Shown here: one piece after another, positions 15,696-23,554 of the stretch
Layout: the number at the start of each line of letters is the position of its first letter
How positions within the stretch are numbered: position 1 is the first letter of the stretch
NCBI GenBank assembly: GCA_945872795.1
Contig: CAMCAZ010000030.1
Coordinates: forward strand, 1-43,657
Direction of reading: 5' to 3'
Length of the DNA stretch: 43,657 nucleotides
Source: Chryseobacterium gleum
Lineage (GTDB): Bacteria > Bacteroidota > Bacteroidia > Flavobacteriales_F > PHOS-HE28
The notes under the pieces: model-generated
The model's database searches: none
What the model saw: only the letters and a program-made list of their open reading frames with translations
What the model was told of the DNA's origin: nothing
Program-made: the position numbers and the translations under genes

Positions 15696-17774
15696 TCAGT
15701 AGTAGAGGCTGCGATTGTCCTTCACGCCGACCGCTTCGCGCAGGGCGTTGAACACGCCGTTGTCGACACGTCCCTGCGTACGCTGCAGCAGGCTGGACTT
15801 CTCCGCACTCAGGTCGGTGGCCTCACCTGCCGGGGTCTTGTTCGTCATGCTCACCACGTACACGGCGTTCTCACCTTTCAGTGGAACGCTGGTCTGGCCG
15901 TTCTCCAGTGCGAAGAGACGACCCACCACTTCGAACTCGCTGTAGCCGCCGGGGATGCTGAAGCTGTTGTAGAGCATGTCCGTTGCGGACTGCACACTTC
16001 CGCCCAATTCCGTGGCCAATCCATTGAGGTCGGTCTTGCCCTGCATCTTGGCGATGTAGGCTTCGGCCTTCATGGCCTTGGCAGCTTCCTTGGTGAACAG
16101 CTCACGCACATCCTCCAACGCAGGCACACCCTCTTCGCGGATACCCGTCAACAAGGCCACCACGTAGTTGTCACCAGCCTCCAGCGGCTCGCTCACCTGG
16201 TCCAGTTCAGCGCGGTTCACCCAGCTGATGGTGCTGTTGGGTTCCTGCAGGCCACTGACGAAGCGCTGGTCAGGACGAAGCTCCTCAACCGCGGTCAGCT
16301 GAAGGCCGGCCTCTTCAGCAGCGGCCTTCATGGCCTCCTCGGTCTTGTTCCGGAGCGAGAAGTCGTTGGCCTTCTTGTACACCTCCTTGAAGGTGGCCGG
16401 CGATGGCTTCATGGCGCGCTGCAGGCTCACCACACGGCGCTCCTGACGGGTGCGCTGCCCCAGCACTTCCACGATATGGAAACCATAGCTCGTCTTGGCA
16501 ATGGTGATCGCACCCACCTTCTGATCGAAGCTGGCGGCGGTGAACTCGGGCACCATGCGCTGCTTGTCGAACCACTCATACACACCGCCGGTGCTCACGC
16601 TTCCCGGGTCGTTGCTGAACTTGGTCACCAGGTCCTCGAACTTGCTGCGGTCCTTCTTCACCACGGCCAGTAGGCTGTCCGCGAGCTGCTTCTGTACGTC
16701 CTCGCTCTTGCCTTCCTGGGTGCTGAGCAGGATGTGACGCACACGGGCCTCGGGCACATCGGCGAGCTCCTTCACCTTCACCAGCTTCCAGGTCTCCCCT
16801 TCCGAGAAGGGACCCACCACGTCGCCCACGGCTGCGTTCACGATCAGGGAATCGTTCAACTTGTCGGCCGTGCCCTCGGTGTAGGGGGCCTTGTTGTAGG
16901 TGCGGTCGTCACTGTTCGCGATCACGAAGAGGGAGTCGTTCGTGGTGCTCAACAGGTCCGCACGAAGGCTGTCCAGCTCGGACAGGGTCTGCTGACGATC
17001 TGCCTCACTGGCCTGAACGGGGAACAGCACGTACGAGAATTTGCGGGAAGGCTTCTGCTTGTACTTGAGCTCGCTCTTGTGCTCATCGTAGAACCGACGC
17101 AGGTCCTTGTCGCTCACCGCATACAGGCTGTCGGCCTCGGAATCATAGCGCTTGGCCACGAAGCTGAACGAGGCCTTGAGGTTCTTGCCCTCGTGATCAT
17201 CGCGCGCCTGGGCCGTGTTCACGAAGACGCTCTTTTTCACCAACGTGGTGTACTTCGCATACAAACGGTTCTCCGTGATCCGACGCTTTTGGATCTCGTG
17301 GTAGACCGGGGCGTTCAGCTGAACGTTGCTGAAGTACTGTTGCAGAGCCTCCTTGTTGGGCTGGCCGTCCGGGCCCTGGAAGTTGGGCTGGCTTCGCAAA
17401 TCCGGAAGGATGTTGTTCCCGAAACGGATATCGTCGTATTCCGCCTTTGTGAGTGCGAAGCCGGCATCCAGGACCTGGCCCAGCATCACCTTCTCCTTGA
17501 CCATCTCGTTCCAGACGCTATTGCGCACCTGCTCGGTCATCTGGGCGTTCACCTGTTGTCCGAAATCGTTTTGGTAGCTCTCGATCTCGTCGCTCACGCG
17601 CTTCTCGAAGTCCATCACGCCGATCTCCTCGCCGCCGACCTCGCCCAGCACCGCGTCCTGCCGACCGCTGCCACGACCGGAGAACAGGTCCGTAAGGATG
17701 AACGCCGCCATGGCGCCGCCAACGATCACCAGGAGCAGTCCGCTTCGCTCGCGGATCTTACCAATTACTGCCAT
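15696..17774 (-). CDS. ppiD: PpiD-like periplasmic peptidyl-prolyl isomerase / foldase
   Basis: A 692-residue protein anchored by one N-terminal helix (about 11-30, GLLLVIVGGAMAAFILTDLF). A SurA/PpiD-like N-terminal chaperone region follows (ARG-poor helices, GVMDFEKRVSDEIESYQ, RITENRLYAKYTTLVKKSVFV). A parvulin domain lies around 345-450 (EARVRHILLSTQEG, KFEDLVTKFSNDPGS, TGGVYEWFDKQRMVPEF, SYGFHIVEVLGQ), then a second SurA-like C-terminal region. PpiD sits at the SecYEG exit and assists folding of outer-membrane and periplasmic proteins. It has its own TATATTTG promoter box. Position after lptC and the CNNM gene groups it with envelope biogenesis. Confidence 0.9.
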   Translation of the reverse strand: MAVIGKIRERSGLLLVIVGGAMAAFILTDLFSGRGSGRQDAVLGEVGGEEIGVMDFEKRVSDEIESYQNDFGQQVNAQMTEQVRNSVWNEMVKEKVMLGQVLDAGFALTKAEYDDIRFGNNILPDLRSQPNFQGPDGQPNKEALQQYFSNVQLNAPVYHEIQKRRITENRLYAKYTTLVKKSVFVNTAQARDDHEGKNLKASFSFVAKRYDSEADSLYAVSDKDLRRFYDEHKSELKYKQKPSRKFSYVLFPVQASEADRQQTLSELDSLRADLLSTTNDSLFVIANSDDRTYNKAPYTEGTADKLNDSLIVNAAVGDVVGPFSEGETWKLVKVKELADVPEARVRHILLSTQEGKSEDVQKQLADSLLAVVKKDRSKFEDLVTKFSNDPGSVSTGGVYEWFDKQRMVPEFTAASFDQKVGAITIAKTSYGFHIVEVLGQRTRQERRVVSLQRAMKPSPATFKEVYKKANDFSLRNKTEEAMKAAAEEAGLQLTAVEELRPDQRFVSGLQEPNSTISWVNRAELDQVSEPLEAGDNYVVALLTGIREEGVPALEDVRELFTKEAAKAMKAEAYIAKMQGKTDLNGLATELGGSVQSATDMLYNSFSIPGGYSEFEVVGRLFALENGQTSVPLKGENAVYVVSMTNKTPAGEATDLSAEKSSLLQRTQGRVDNGVFNALREAVGVKDNRSLYY

Positions 17775-17796
17775 TTGCCTTGGGGGAATAGGGGTG

Positions 17797-17804
17797 CAAA
17801 TATA
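17797..17804 (-). promoter_or_regulatory. TATATTTG -7 box for ppiD-like gene
   Basis: An exact match to TAnnTTTG on the minus strand, 22 nt before the ATG at 17774. No TTG is found at the optimal -33 distance. Confidence 0.55.
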
Positions 17805-17843
17805 GGATCCGGCCCGGTACGCGGGGGATGGACCGCATCAAAC

Positions 17844-17876
17844 CCTGCAAACACTACGCTATCAGGGCCTTGCAGG
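17844..17876 (-). terminator. weak hairpin just after the CNNM/CBS gene
   Basis: CCTGCAA (17844-17850) and TTGCAGG (17870-17876) pair across a 19-nt loop, two bases beyond the stop of the minus-strand gene. With no T-run and a large loop it may be a partial terminator or chance. Confidence 0.3.
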
Positions 17877-17878
17877 CG

Positions 17879-19165
17879 TCATTCCGGGAGGAATCCGGAC
17901 TCCGGGTCCAGTACGTCGAGCCGCACTAGGTCAATGCGGCCATGCTCCACCTGGGCCACCGTGAAGCGGAAGGGACCCAGATCGATGACCTGGCCCTGGT
18001 CCGGCATTTCGCCCGTGCTGTGCATGATGTAACCGGCCAGGGTGTCGTACTCCTCGCTCTCGGGAATGGCCAGCAGGTGGGTCTCGCGGAGGTGTGGGAC
18101 CTCCACCCGCGCGCTGAACAGGAACTCGGTGGGTCCCAAGCGCTCCTGGACGTCCTCCGGGGTATCGTGCTCATCCTCGATGTCGCCCACGATGGTCTCC
18201 ACCACATCCTCCATGGTCACCATGCCCGCGGTGCCGCCGAACTCATCCACCACCACGGCCACATGGTTCCGCTGCTTGATGAACAGCTGGAGCACCTCAT
18301 CCGCAGGCATGGTGCCCGGTATGAAGTTCACGGGACGCATCACCGCCTTGATGCTCTTGGGGTGCCGGAACAGTTCGTATCCGTGCACGTACCCGATGAT
18401 GTTGTCGATGCTGTCCCTGTAGGTGAGCAGTTTGCTCATGCCGGTGCTGATGAACAGGGCGTGCAGTTCCTGTACACTGTCCTCCACATTGATCGCTTCG
18501 ATCTCCGCGCGTGGCACCATCAGCTCACGCACCTTGATATTGCTCAGCTCCAAGGTGTTCCGGAAGTACTCCACCTCCGCATCCATGTCCGTGCGCTTGT
18601 TGCCATCGGCGCTCACCTCCTTGAGGAACTCGTCCAGGTCGATGCGACCGAACACCAATTGGGCATTGGCGCTCTTCACACCGAACAGACGCAGGACCAA
18701 GGTGCTGATCCCGGTCATGAACATCATCGGGGCCCAGAGCACCACGTACAGCACCTGGAGCGGAATGGTGAAGTAACTGATCGCCCCGTTCGGATCCAAC
18801 CGGAACAGGGTCTTGGGAAGGAACTCGGCCAGGACCAGGATGACCAGGGTGCTCAGGAGCGTTTGCCCCACCAGCACGAAGCCTTCGCCCAGGCCGAAGG
18901 TGCGCAACCAGGGCTCCATGAGGCTGGCCATGGCGATGCCATAGAGCACCAAGGCGATGTTGTTGCCCACCAGCAAAGCTCCGATGACGCGTTCAGGACG
19001 CTTGAGCAGCGTGCTGAGGAGGCGCGCCCAGATGGCACCCCGCTTCCGTTCCAGTTCGATGTACAGCTTGTTGCTGCTCAGGAACGCGATCTCCAGGCCC
19101 GAGCACAATGCCGAGACCACGATGGAGACGACGATGATGATGAGATCGGACAGGCTGGGACCCAC
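17879..19165 (-). CDS. CNNM/CBS-domain (HlyC/CorC family) membrane protein
   Basis: A 428-residue protein in the DUF21-CBS-CorC_HlyC arrangement. The N-terminal CNNM transmembrane domain (about 1-165) carries SALCSGLEIAFLSSNKLYIE and LAEFLPKTLF. Two CBS domains lie at about 205-325, with VRELMVPRAEIEAI and VVVDEFGGTAGMVTMEDVVETIVGDIEDEHD. The C-terminal CorC_HlyC transporter-associated domain covers about 340-425. Characterised relatives (MpfA, CorC, CNNM) export Mg2+ or Na+; older "hemolysin" labels are not functional evidence. The start is a GTG at 19163-19165, with a TATCTTCG box 31 nt upstream. No other start precedes the conserved region. This position next to lptC recurs in Bacteroidota. 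Confidence 0.9.
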   Translation of the reverse strand: MGPSLSDLIIIVVSIVVSALCSGLEIAFLSSNKLYIELERKRGAIWARLLSTLLKRPERVIGALLVGNNIALVLYGIAMASLMEPWLRTFGLGEGFVLVGQTLLSTLVILVLAEFLPKTLFRLDPNGAISYFTIPLQVLYVVLWAPMMFMTGISTLVLRLFGVKSANAQLVFGRIDLDEFLKEVSADGNKRTDMDAEVEYFRNTLELSNIKVRELMVPRAEIEAINVEDSVQELHALFISTGMSKLLTYRDSIDNIIGYVHGYELFRHPKSIKAVMRPVNFIPGTMPADEVLQLFIKQRNHVAVVVDEFGGTAGMVTMEDVVETIVGDIEDEHDTPEDVQERLGPTEFLFSARVEVPHLRETHLLAIPESEEYDTLAGYIMHSTGEMPDQGQVIDLGPFRFTVAQVEHGRIDLVRLDVLDPESGFLPE

Positions 19166-19196
19166 AGTGTATGCAGGCGTGTTCGGCCAGCGAGGG

Positions 19197-19204
19197 CGAA
19201 GATA
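19197..19204 (-). promoter_or_regulatory. possible internal -7 box for the CNNM/CBS gene
   Basis: TATCTTCG on the minus strand differs from TAnnTTTG by one base. It sits in the 51-nt gap between the 69-aa gene and the CNNM/CBS gene, 31 nt before the GTG start. It would allow expression separate from the upstream lptC run. Confidence 0.4.
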
Positions 19205-19216
19205 ACCTGCTGCGGA

Positions 19217-19426
19217 TCAGGACGACCTCTTGGTGGCCTCCATGGCCTCCAGGCGTTTGCGGGTGAACTTCCGGAAGAAGAACATGGCCAGCGCCACCGC
19301 CGGGAACACCCACCACTGCAAGCCTGCCTGTACCCCGTCCTGCACGGTGACCCATGCCGCAGCGATGGCCGTACCGATGGCCACCGCCAGCCAGAAATGC
19401 TCCATGAAACGGGCCAGCTTGTTCAT
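19217..19426 (-). CDS. small two-helix membrane protein downstream of lptC
   Basis: A 69-residue protein with two transmembrane helices (about 8-28, EHFWLAVAIGTAIAAAWVTV, and 36-52, LQWWVFPAVALAMFFF) and a basic cytosolic tail (RKFTRKRLEAMEATKRSS). The start ATG overlaps the lptC stop by 4 nt (19423-19426), so translation is probably coupled and the gene is very likely real. I do not recognise a family. Possible roles are in the LPS export complex or as a partner of the CNNM protein, but nothing beyond position supports either. Confidence 0.75.
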   Translation of the reverse strand: MNKLARFMEHFWLAVAIGTAIAAAWVTVQDGVQAGLQWWVFPAVALAMFFFRKFTRKRLEAMEATKRSS

Positions 19427-19995
19427 TGCGCGGCCAAGGTATCATCCGAAGCGATACGGAGCGTTCCCGTGATCCGCCGCACGCTGTACTTGCTGAAATC
19501 CTCGGCGGCCACCAGGCCCTGCCCATGGATCACATCGCCACCGCGCTGGATGCGCACCGCCTTGTCGGTGAAGATCTTCGCACTGTCCTGGTACCAGATC
19601 ACCTCCTCGGTCTCCAAGCGCTCGCCCTTGGCGTTGATGAACACCACCTGCTCATAGGCCTCCATGCGCTTCTGCCCGGGCAGGATCACGCCCCGACGCG
19701 CGGTGAGGACGCTCCCCTCAGCCCCGGCACTGTCGAAGAACACCAGCTCCAGGCCTTCCGTGATCTCGGTCCGCTTGGGCTCCAACGCCCACTCAGCGAT
19801 CCGGCCTGCACGCAGCCGGTAACGGACGCGGCCCGAATCGGTATAGATGTATTCGGCCTCTTGCGTGAGGCGGTCGGGAGAATCCTGGACCATTTCGATG
19901 GCCGCCACATTGTCCAGATCGTTGCTGCACGAAACAAGCATTCCCGCCACCAGGGCGGGAATGCTCCATTGTTTGATCACTGACCGAAGGGCCAC
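19423..19995 (-). CDS. lptC: LPS export protein LptC-like, lipoprotein form
   Basis: A 190-residue protein with a lipoprotein signal (IPALVAGMLVSC, Cys23) in place of the transmembrane anchor of E. coli LptC. This is common in Bacteroidota. The mature part has the LptC/OstA jellyroll strand pattern: AEYIYTDSGRVRYRLRAGRI, GLELVFFDSAGAEGSVLTARRGVI, KRMEAYEQVVFINAKGERLETEEVIWYQDSAKIFTDKAVRI and DVIHGQGLVAAEDFSKY. LptC carries LPS from the LptBFG exporter to LptA. The 5-nt gap after the TPR gene and the 4-nt overlap with the next gene place it in the middle of one transcription unit. Confidence 0.88.
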   Translation of the reverse strand: MALRSVIKQWSIPALVAGMLVSCSNDLDNVAAIEMVQDSPDRLTQEAEYIYTDSGRVRYRLRAGRIAEWALEPKRTEITEGLELVFFDSAGAEGSVLTARRGVILPGQKRMEAYEQVVFINAKGERLETEEVIWYQDSAKIFTDKAVRIQRGGDVIHGQGLVAAEDFSKYSVRRITGTLRIASDDTLAAQ

Positions 19996-20000
19996 TGCTG

Positions 20001-21320
20001 CTATTTACGGGTGCGCACCGTGGTGGTCTCGCCCAAGCCACCGCAGGCCACGGTAACGGACTTGCCATCGGTGAGCTGGTAGAAGAACGCCTCCTGCTGC
20101 GTGGGGAAGCGTGCTGACATGGACCCCATCCGGTCGCCGGCCTTGTCGGCCACGCTGGGATCGAGGCTGCGAGCGCGCTGGTAGTAGTCGTAGGCCAGCC
20201 AGTATGCTCCCCATGAGTCCGGAGCTTCGCAGCTACCGCCCTGTGCGGCGATGGCATTCCCGATCAGGATGAGCGCTTCGCCGTTCTTGGTCTCCACCTG
20301 CAGCACCTGGTTGGCATAGCTGCGGGCCTGAGCATGGCTGCCGCTGGCGCTGGCCACCTGGCCGGCCTTCAGCAGGTACTTCACCTTGTCGCTGCAGCCA
20401 CTGCACAGGTCCACAGCCTCTTTCATGTTCTTCAGGGCACCCGACATGTCGTTCTGCTTTGCCTTGTAAAGACCCAGGCTGTAGGCGCTTTCACTCGTGG
20501 GGTTGGCCCGGTGAACATCCTCGGCGATGGTCAGGTATACCTTTTCGTCCGTGCAATCCTTGCCGTTGAGGACCTTCAACAGACGGTTCTTCATCTCCAT
20601 GTCGTCCGGCTTGGCCTGGATCATCTCCCCAGCGATGCGACCGATATCGGCGCAGTCCGCCACCTTGAAGAACAGGCTGTTGACCACATCACGGGCCTTG
20701 TTGAAGTACTCACGGCGCTCCTCCTTCAACCCTTCATCGGCGAGGTTGGCATCGATGTGCCCCATCACCATCACGTAGTCCTTCAGCATCTGGTCCTTCG
20801 TCGCCTCCCCTTTGCCGTACATGCAATTGAGCGCTTGGTAATACGCGCTCAACGTGCCGGCCTCGCTCTTGGCGCCGCCCAGTTCGATACTTTCCTTGAG
20901 GATGTCATGAGCCTGCTTGCAACGCTCGGGTGCATAGCTCAGCAGGTCAACGCCTTTGCGACCCAGGACGAAGGCCCGCTCGCCGAAGTGGGTGATGCGC
21001 AGGTCGTATACCATGGCCAGGGAATCCACCAATACGCCCTTTCGGGCAGGGTCCTTCTCCTCCTCGATGAAGGTCGTCAGGATCTTCACTCCGTTCTGGT
21101 ACACACCCTTGCTGGAGGTGGGGCACGTGTTCACCACTTCGCGCCAGGGGCCATAGGCATCCTTGATGCCGCCCTGTTTCATGAACTCCTGGTAGAGCGA
21201 CAGGTTCTGCACGCACCTCACGCTGTCCTCGGGGGTGTTACCGTATTTGCCTTGTGCCTGAGCACCGGTCGTGAGGGCGATGGCTGCCACCATCCCCGCT
21301 CCATGGAGGAAGTTCTTCAT
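20001..21320 (-). CDS. secreted TPR-repeat protein of the lptC cluster
   Basis: A 439-residue protein with a signal peptide (FLHGAGMVAAIALTTGAQAQ) and helical repeats of TPR type throughout the mature part (e.g. ESAYSLGLYKAKQNDMSGALKNMKEAVDLC, SHAQARSYANQVLQVETKNGEALILIGNAIAAQG, WLAYDYYQRARSLDPSVADKAGDRM). Numerous cysteines (CVQNL, CPTSS, CKQAH, CMYGK, CADIG, CTDEK, CSGCS, CEAPD) suggest disulfide bonds in the periplasm. ATG at 21318-21320 is chosen because it overlaps the stop of the preceding barrel gene as ATGA; the open frame starts earlier. It is probably a periplasmic or outer-membrane-associated scaffold. No function is established. Confidence 0.85.
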   Translation of the reverse strand: MKNFLHGAGMVAAIALTTGAQAQGKYGNTPEDSVRCVQNLSLYQEFMKQGGIKDAYGPWREVVNTCPTSSKGVYQNGVKILTTFIEEEKDPARKGVLVDSLAMVYDLRITHFGERAFVLGRKGVDLLSYAPERCKQAHDILKESIELGGAKSEAGTLSAYYQALNCMYGKGEATKDQMLKDYVMVMGHIDANLADEGLKEERREYFNKARDVVNSLFFKVADCADIGRIAGEMIQAKPDDMEMKNRLLKVLNGKDCTDEKVYLTIAEDVHRANPTSESAYSLGLYKAKQNDMSGALKNMKEAVDLCSGCSDKVKYLLKAGQVASASGSHAQARSYANQVLQVETKNGEALILIGNAIAAQGGSCEAPDSWGAYWLAYDYYQRARSLDPSVADKAGDRMGSMSARFPTQQEAFFYQLTDGKSVTVACGGLGETTTVRTRK

Positions 21321-22666
21321 TCGATCATTCGTTTCTTGAACCATTGTTCTCTGAGGTCGGGTGTGATGGAGATCCCGATGTACACGTCCGCAAATCGTTC
21401 CTTGATCAGACCGTCCGCCAAGGTTCCTCGCTCGCCCAGTTCAGCGCCGAAGGTGATCCTGCTTCGTGTGGAACTCCCCATCACGGGAATGGACATTCCA
21501 AAGGACATGCCGAACTCGGATAGCTGTGTCTCGTTGATCACCAGATAATCCTGCAAGTAGCGCAGCCCCATGCGGTAGATGGAACGTTCCCAGAAGGTGC
21601 CTCCCACATCGCCTGCAGGCCGATAACTGGCACCGAGGGAGGTGATGCCCTGCAACGCGAGCGTCCCCCGCTGCTGGATGCCATCCCCATCGCGGGTGAG
21701 CTGGGTCCAGTCACGCCGGCGATGCTCTATTGAGATGTTCCAATGGGTATTGAACACCCCGGCACCGATACCGATGCTTGCCGGAAGGCTGATGGACCCC
21801 TTCGCCCCTTCGATGGACCGGGTGGTATCGTAAGGGATCTCCACCCCGGTGGAACCATAGTAGAACGAACTGACCAGTTCGGTGCGTTTGGCGCCGAGTT
21901 CGGTCCCCAGCTCCGCGGAAATGCCCACCATGTAACGCAGACCACTGGACTCCAAGGAGGACCGCTTCACCAGGTCGCCTTGGAACTGCCCGCCCACGGT
22001 GAACATCACATCGCCCACATAGAGGGAGTTGTATGCCGTGGTGTTGTAGAAACCACCCGTTGGATAGATGGCCTTTCGGGTCTCATCCACCCGACCGAAC
22101 AGGTAGTTCAGGTTGGCGCCCAGGCTCAATCGGTTTCCATGGCCCAGCGAATCGCGCTTGCCTTCAATGGATTGTGCCAGACCGAAATAGGCCTTGTTCA
22201 GCCCGCCATCACCACTGTACTCGTAGCGAACATCCCCTTCTCCTGAACTGAGCGGCTCACTGTTCGAGATAAGGTATCCCACCTCGGTGACCGGGGCAAG
22301 GCCCAAGGCCAAGCCGGACCTGCCCCTGTTGAAAGGCACCCCCAGTGAGAAACCCAGGTAATCGGCCCGATTTCCGGTGCTGTTCACCTCTCCAGCACTG
22401 AACCGCATATTGCGGAGGGCCACACCGGTCTCGAACACCGGACGGTTCAGGCCTGCATAAGAAGCGGGGTTCGAGGCATCGACGCCATAGGGGTCGAAGG
22501 TCGCAATGCCCACGCCCCCCATGGTCGCACGCACCACCTGCGTACTACCCAGAAGCTCTCCAAAGCCGTACGCTGAATAGGGTGACCCGCTACCCTGCTG
22601 CCCTTGGGCCAGCACCGCCATGGGACAGGCGGCCGCCAAGCTCCAGATGATGGTCGAGTATCGCAT
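21317..22666 (-). CDS. FadL-like outer-membrane beta-barrel protein
   Basis: A 449-residue protein. The signal peptide is RYSTIIWSLAAACPMAVLAQ, followed by GSPYSAYGFGELLG. The pattern is that of FadL-type barrels (MGGVGIATFDPYGVDASNPASYAGL near the N-terminus, then many amphipathic strands such as LSLGANLNYLFGRVDETR and FADVYIGISITPD). ATG 22666 is preferred to an in-frame TTG at 22678. The first 77 nt overlap the 3' end of coaX in another frame, unusually long for this compact cluster. A one-mismatch -7 box (CATCTTTG, minus strand, 22697-22704) lies 30 nt upstream, inside coaX, and could give independent transcription. The substrate is unknown. Confidence 0.85.
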   Translation of the reverse strand: MRYSTIIWSLAAACPMAVLAQGQQGSGSPYSAYGFGELLGSTQVVRATMGGVGIATFDPYGVDASNPASYAGLNRPVFETGVALRNMRFSAGEVNSTGNRADYLGFSLGVPFNRGRSGLALGLAPVTEVGYLISNSEPLSSGEGDVRYEYSGDGGLNKAYFGLAQSIEGKRDSLGHGNRLSLGANLNYLFGRVDETRKAIYPTGGFYNTTAYNSLYVGDVMFTVGGQFQGDLVKRSSLESSGLRYMVGISAELGTELGAKRTELVSSFYYGSTGVEIPYDTTRSIEGAKGSISLPASIGIGAGVFNTHWNISIEHRRRDWTQLTRDGDGIQQRGTLALQGITSLGASYRPAGDVGGTFWERSIYRMGLRYLQDYLVINETQLSEFGMSFGMSIPVMGSSTRSRITFGAELGERGTLADGLIKERFADVYIGISITPDLREQWFKKRMIE

Positions 22667-23375
22667 GCAGGCCTTCAAGGGTCAGGAAAGGGACGGCAAA
22701 GATGCCATTTTTCAAGGCGCGGGCGGCCCGAAGCCCATCCCCGCCGGTGAGGATAACGACAAGCTGCGGGAATTGGTCTGCGTACTGGCGGATGAATCCG
22801 GACATCTCCGCCATGGCACCGTGGTGAACGCCCGCCTGCAGGGCCTCCTCCGTGGTACCGCCGAGCAAGGGGGGCGAGGCTGCCAGTTCCACCACGGGGA
22901 GCCGTGCGCTGTATTCGTTCATGGCCTTCACCCGCATCCGCAGGCCGGGGCTGATGGCCCCCCCGCGGAAGGTGCCCGAGGCATCGACCAGGTCATAGGT
23001 GATACAGGAGCCCGCATCGATCACCAGGACATTACGGCCGGGAAAGCGTCGCACAGCGGCCGCTGCGTTCGCGGATCGGTCCACGCCGAGCGTCAAGGGT
23101 GTACCGTAAGCGTTACGGATGGGCAGCGGCGTGGAACCGGCAACGACCAATACAGGCGCCAACTCGTTCAACTCATTCGCTAACTCGGTCACGTCCTGTG
23201 CCACCGATCCGATCACGACGGCCGTGGGACGGATGCCATCCAGGAGGTCCAACACGGCTGCCGCGCTGCGGTCGCGCAACACCGTGCTGCGGACCACTGT
23301 ACCACGGTCGAAGAGCACCGCTTTGGATCGCGTGTTCCCGATGTCGATGACCAAGTGTGGGTCGTGATATGGCAC
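22590..23375 (-). CDS. coaX: type III pantothenate kinase
   Basis: A 261-residue ASKHA-fold enzyme that phosphorylates pantothenate, the first step of CoA synthesis, and needs a monovalent cation. Motifs: LVIDIGNTRSKAVLF (phosphate 1), LTLGVDRSANAAAAV (pantothenate site, the G-x-D-R motif) and VIDAGSCITYDLVDASGTFRGGAISPGLRMR (phosphate 2/active site). The start codon is GTG at 23373-23375. Family similarity ends near LEGLHAILDHH. The last 20 or so residues (ELGGRLSHGGAGPRAAG) are an extension created where the gene runs into the next reading frame. It heads the minus-strand envelope cluster, divergent from the tRNA-Phe promoter. Confidence 0.93.
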   Translation of the reverse strand: MPYHDPHLVIDIGNTRSKAVLFDRGTVVRSTVLRDRSAAAVLDLLDGIRPTAVVIGSVAQDVTELANELNELAPVLVVAGSTPLPIRNAYGTPLTLGVDRSANAAAAVRRFPGRNVLVIDAGSCITYDLVDASGTFRGGAISPGLRMRVKAMNEYSARLPVVELAASPPLLGGTTEEALQAGVHHGAMAEMSGFIRQYADQFPQLVVILTGGDGLRAARALKNGIFAVPFLTLEGLHAILDHHLELGGRLSHGGAGPRAAG

Positions 23376-23391
23376 AGATCGAAGACTTATC

Positions 23392-23399
23392 TATATTTG
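23392..23399 (+). promoter_or_regulatory. TATATTTG -7 box of the tRNA-Phe gene
   Basis: An exact match to TAnnTTTG, 46 nt before the first base of the tRNA. It implies a short 5' leader removed by RNase P. It lies in the 70-nt gap that also contains the coaX upstream region. Confidence 0.6.
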
Positions 23400-23445
23400 C
23401 GGCCCTTGTCCGGTGAACGCCACCAGCACTGCCGGTCAAAGTAAT

Positions 23446-23518
23446 GGTGCCTTAGCTCAGCTGGTAGAGCAATGGATTGAAAATCCATGTGTCCCCAGTT
23501 CGATTCTGGGAGGCACCA
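23446..23518 (+). tRNA. tRNA-Phe (anticodon GAA)
   Basis: A complete 73-nt cloverleaf. The acceptor GGTGCCT/AGGCACC pairs over 7 bp with discriminator A23518. The D arm is in GCTCAGCTGGTAGAGC, the anticodon arm is ATGGA-TTGAAAA-TCCAT with anticodon GAA, and the T arm is CCCAG-TTCGATT-CTGGG. The 3' CCA is not encoded (ACG follows), so it must be added by the CCA enzyme. A strong promoter box precedes it and an intrinsic terminator follows, so it is a single-gene unit. Confidence 0.97.
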
Positions 23519-23527
23519 CGTGAACGA

Positions 23528-23554
23528 AAGCCTCCCTGAACGGGGGGCTTTTTT
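23528..23554 (+). terminator. intrinsic terminator of tRNA-Phe
   Basis: The arms AAGCCTCCC (23528-23536) and GGGGGGCTT (23542-23550) pair with one wobble, with a TGAAC loop and six Ts at 23549-23554. This is the clearest Rho-independent terminator in the window. The last base touches the stop codon of the convergent HD-domain gene. Confidence 0.9.

Noticed and set aside
15509-15751. 80-codon plus-strand frame between rodA and ppiD
   Set aside because: Trp/Arg/Pro-rich with no motif; it runs through the terminator hairpin and into the ppiD end.
15663-18032. Two long plus-strand frames opposite the ppiD-like gene
   Set aside because: Composition is His/Gln/Val-rich and shadow-like; the minus strand carries a full parvulin protein.
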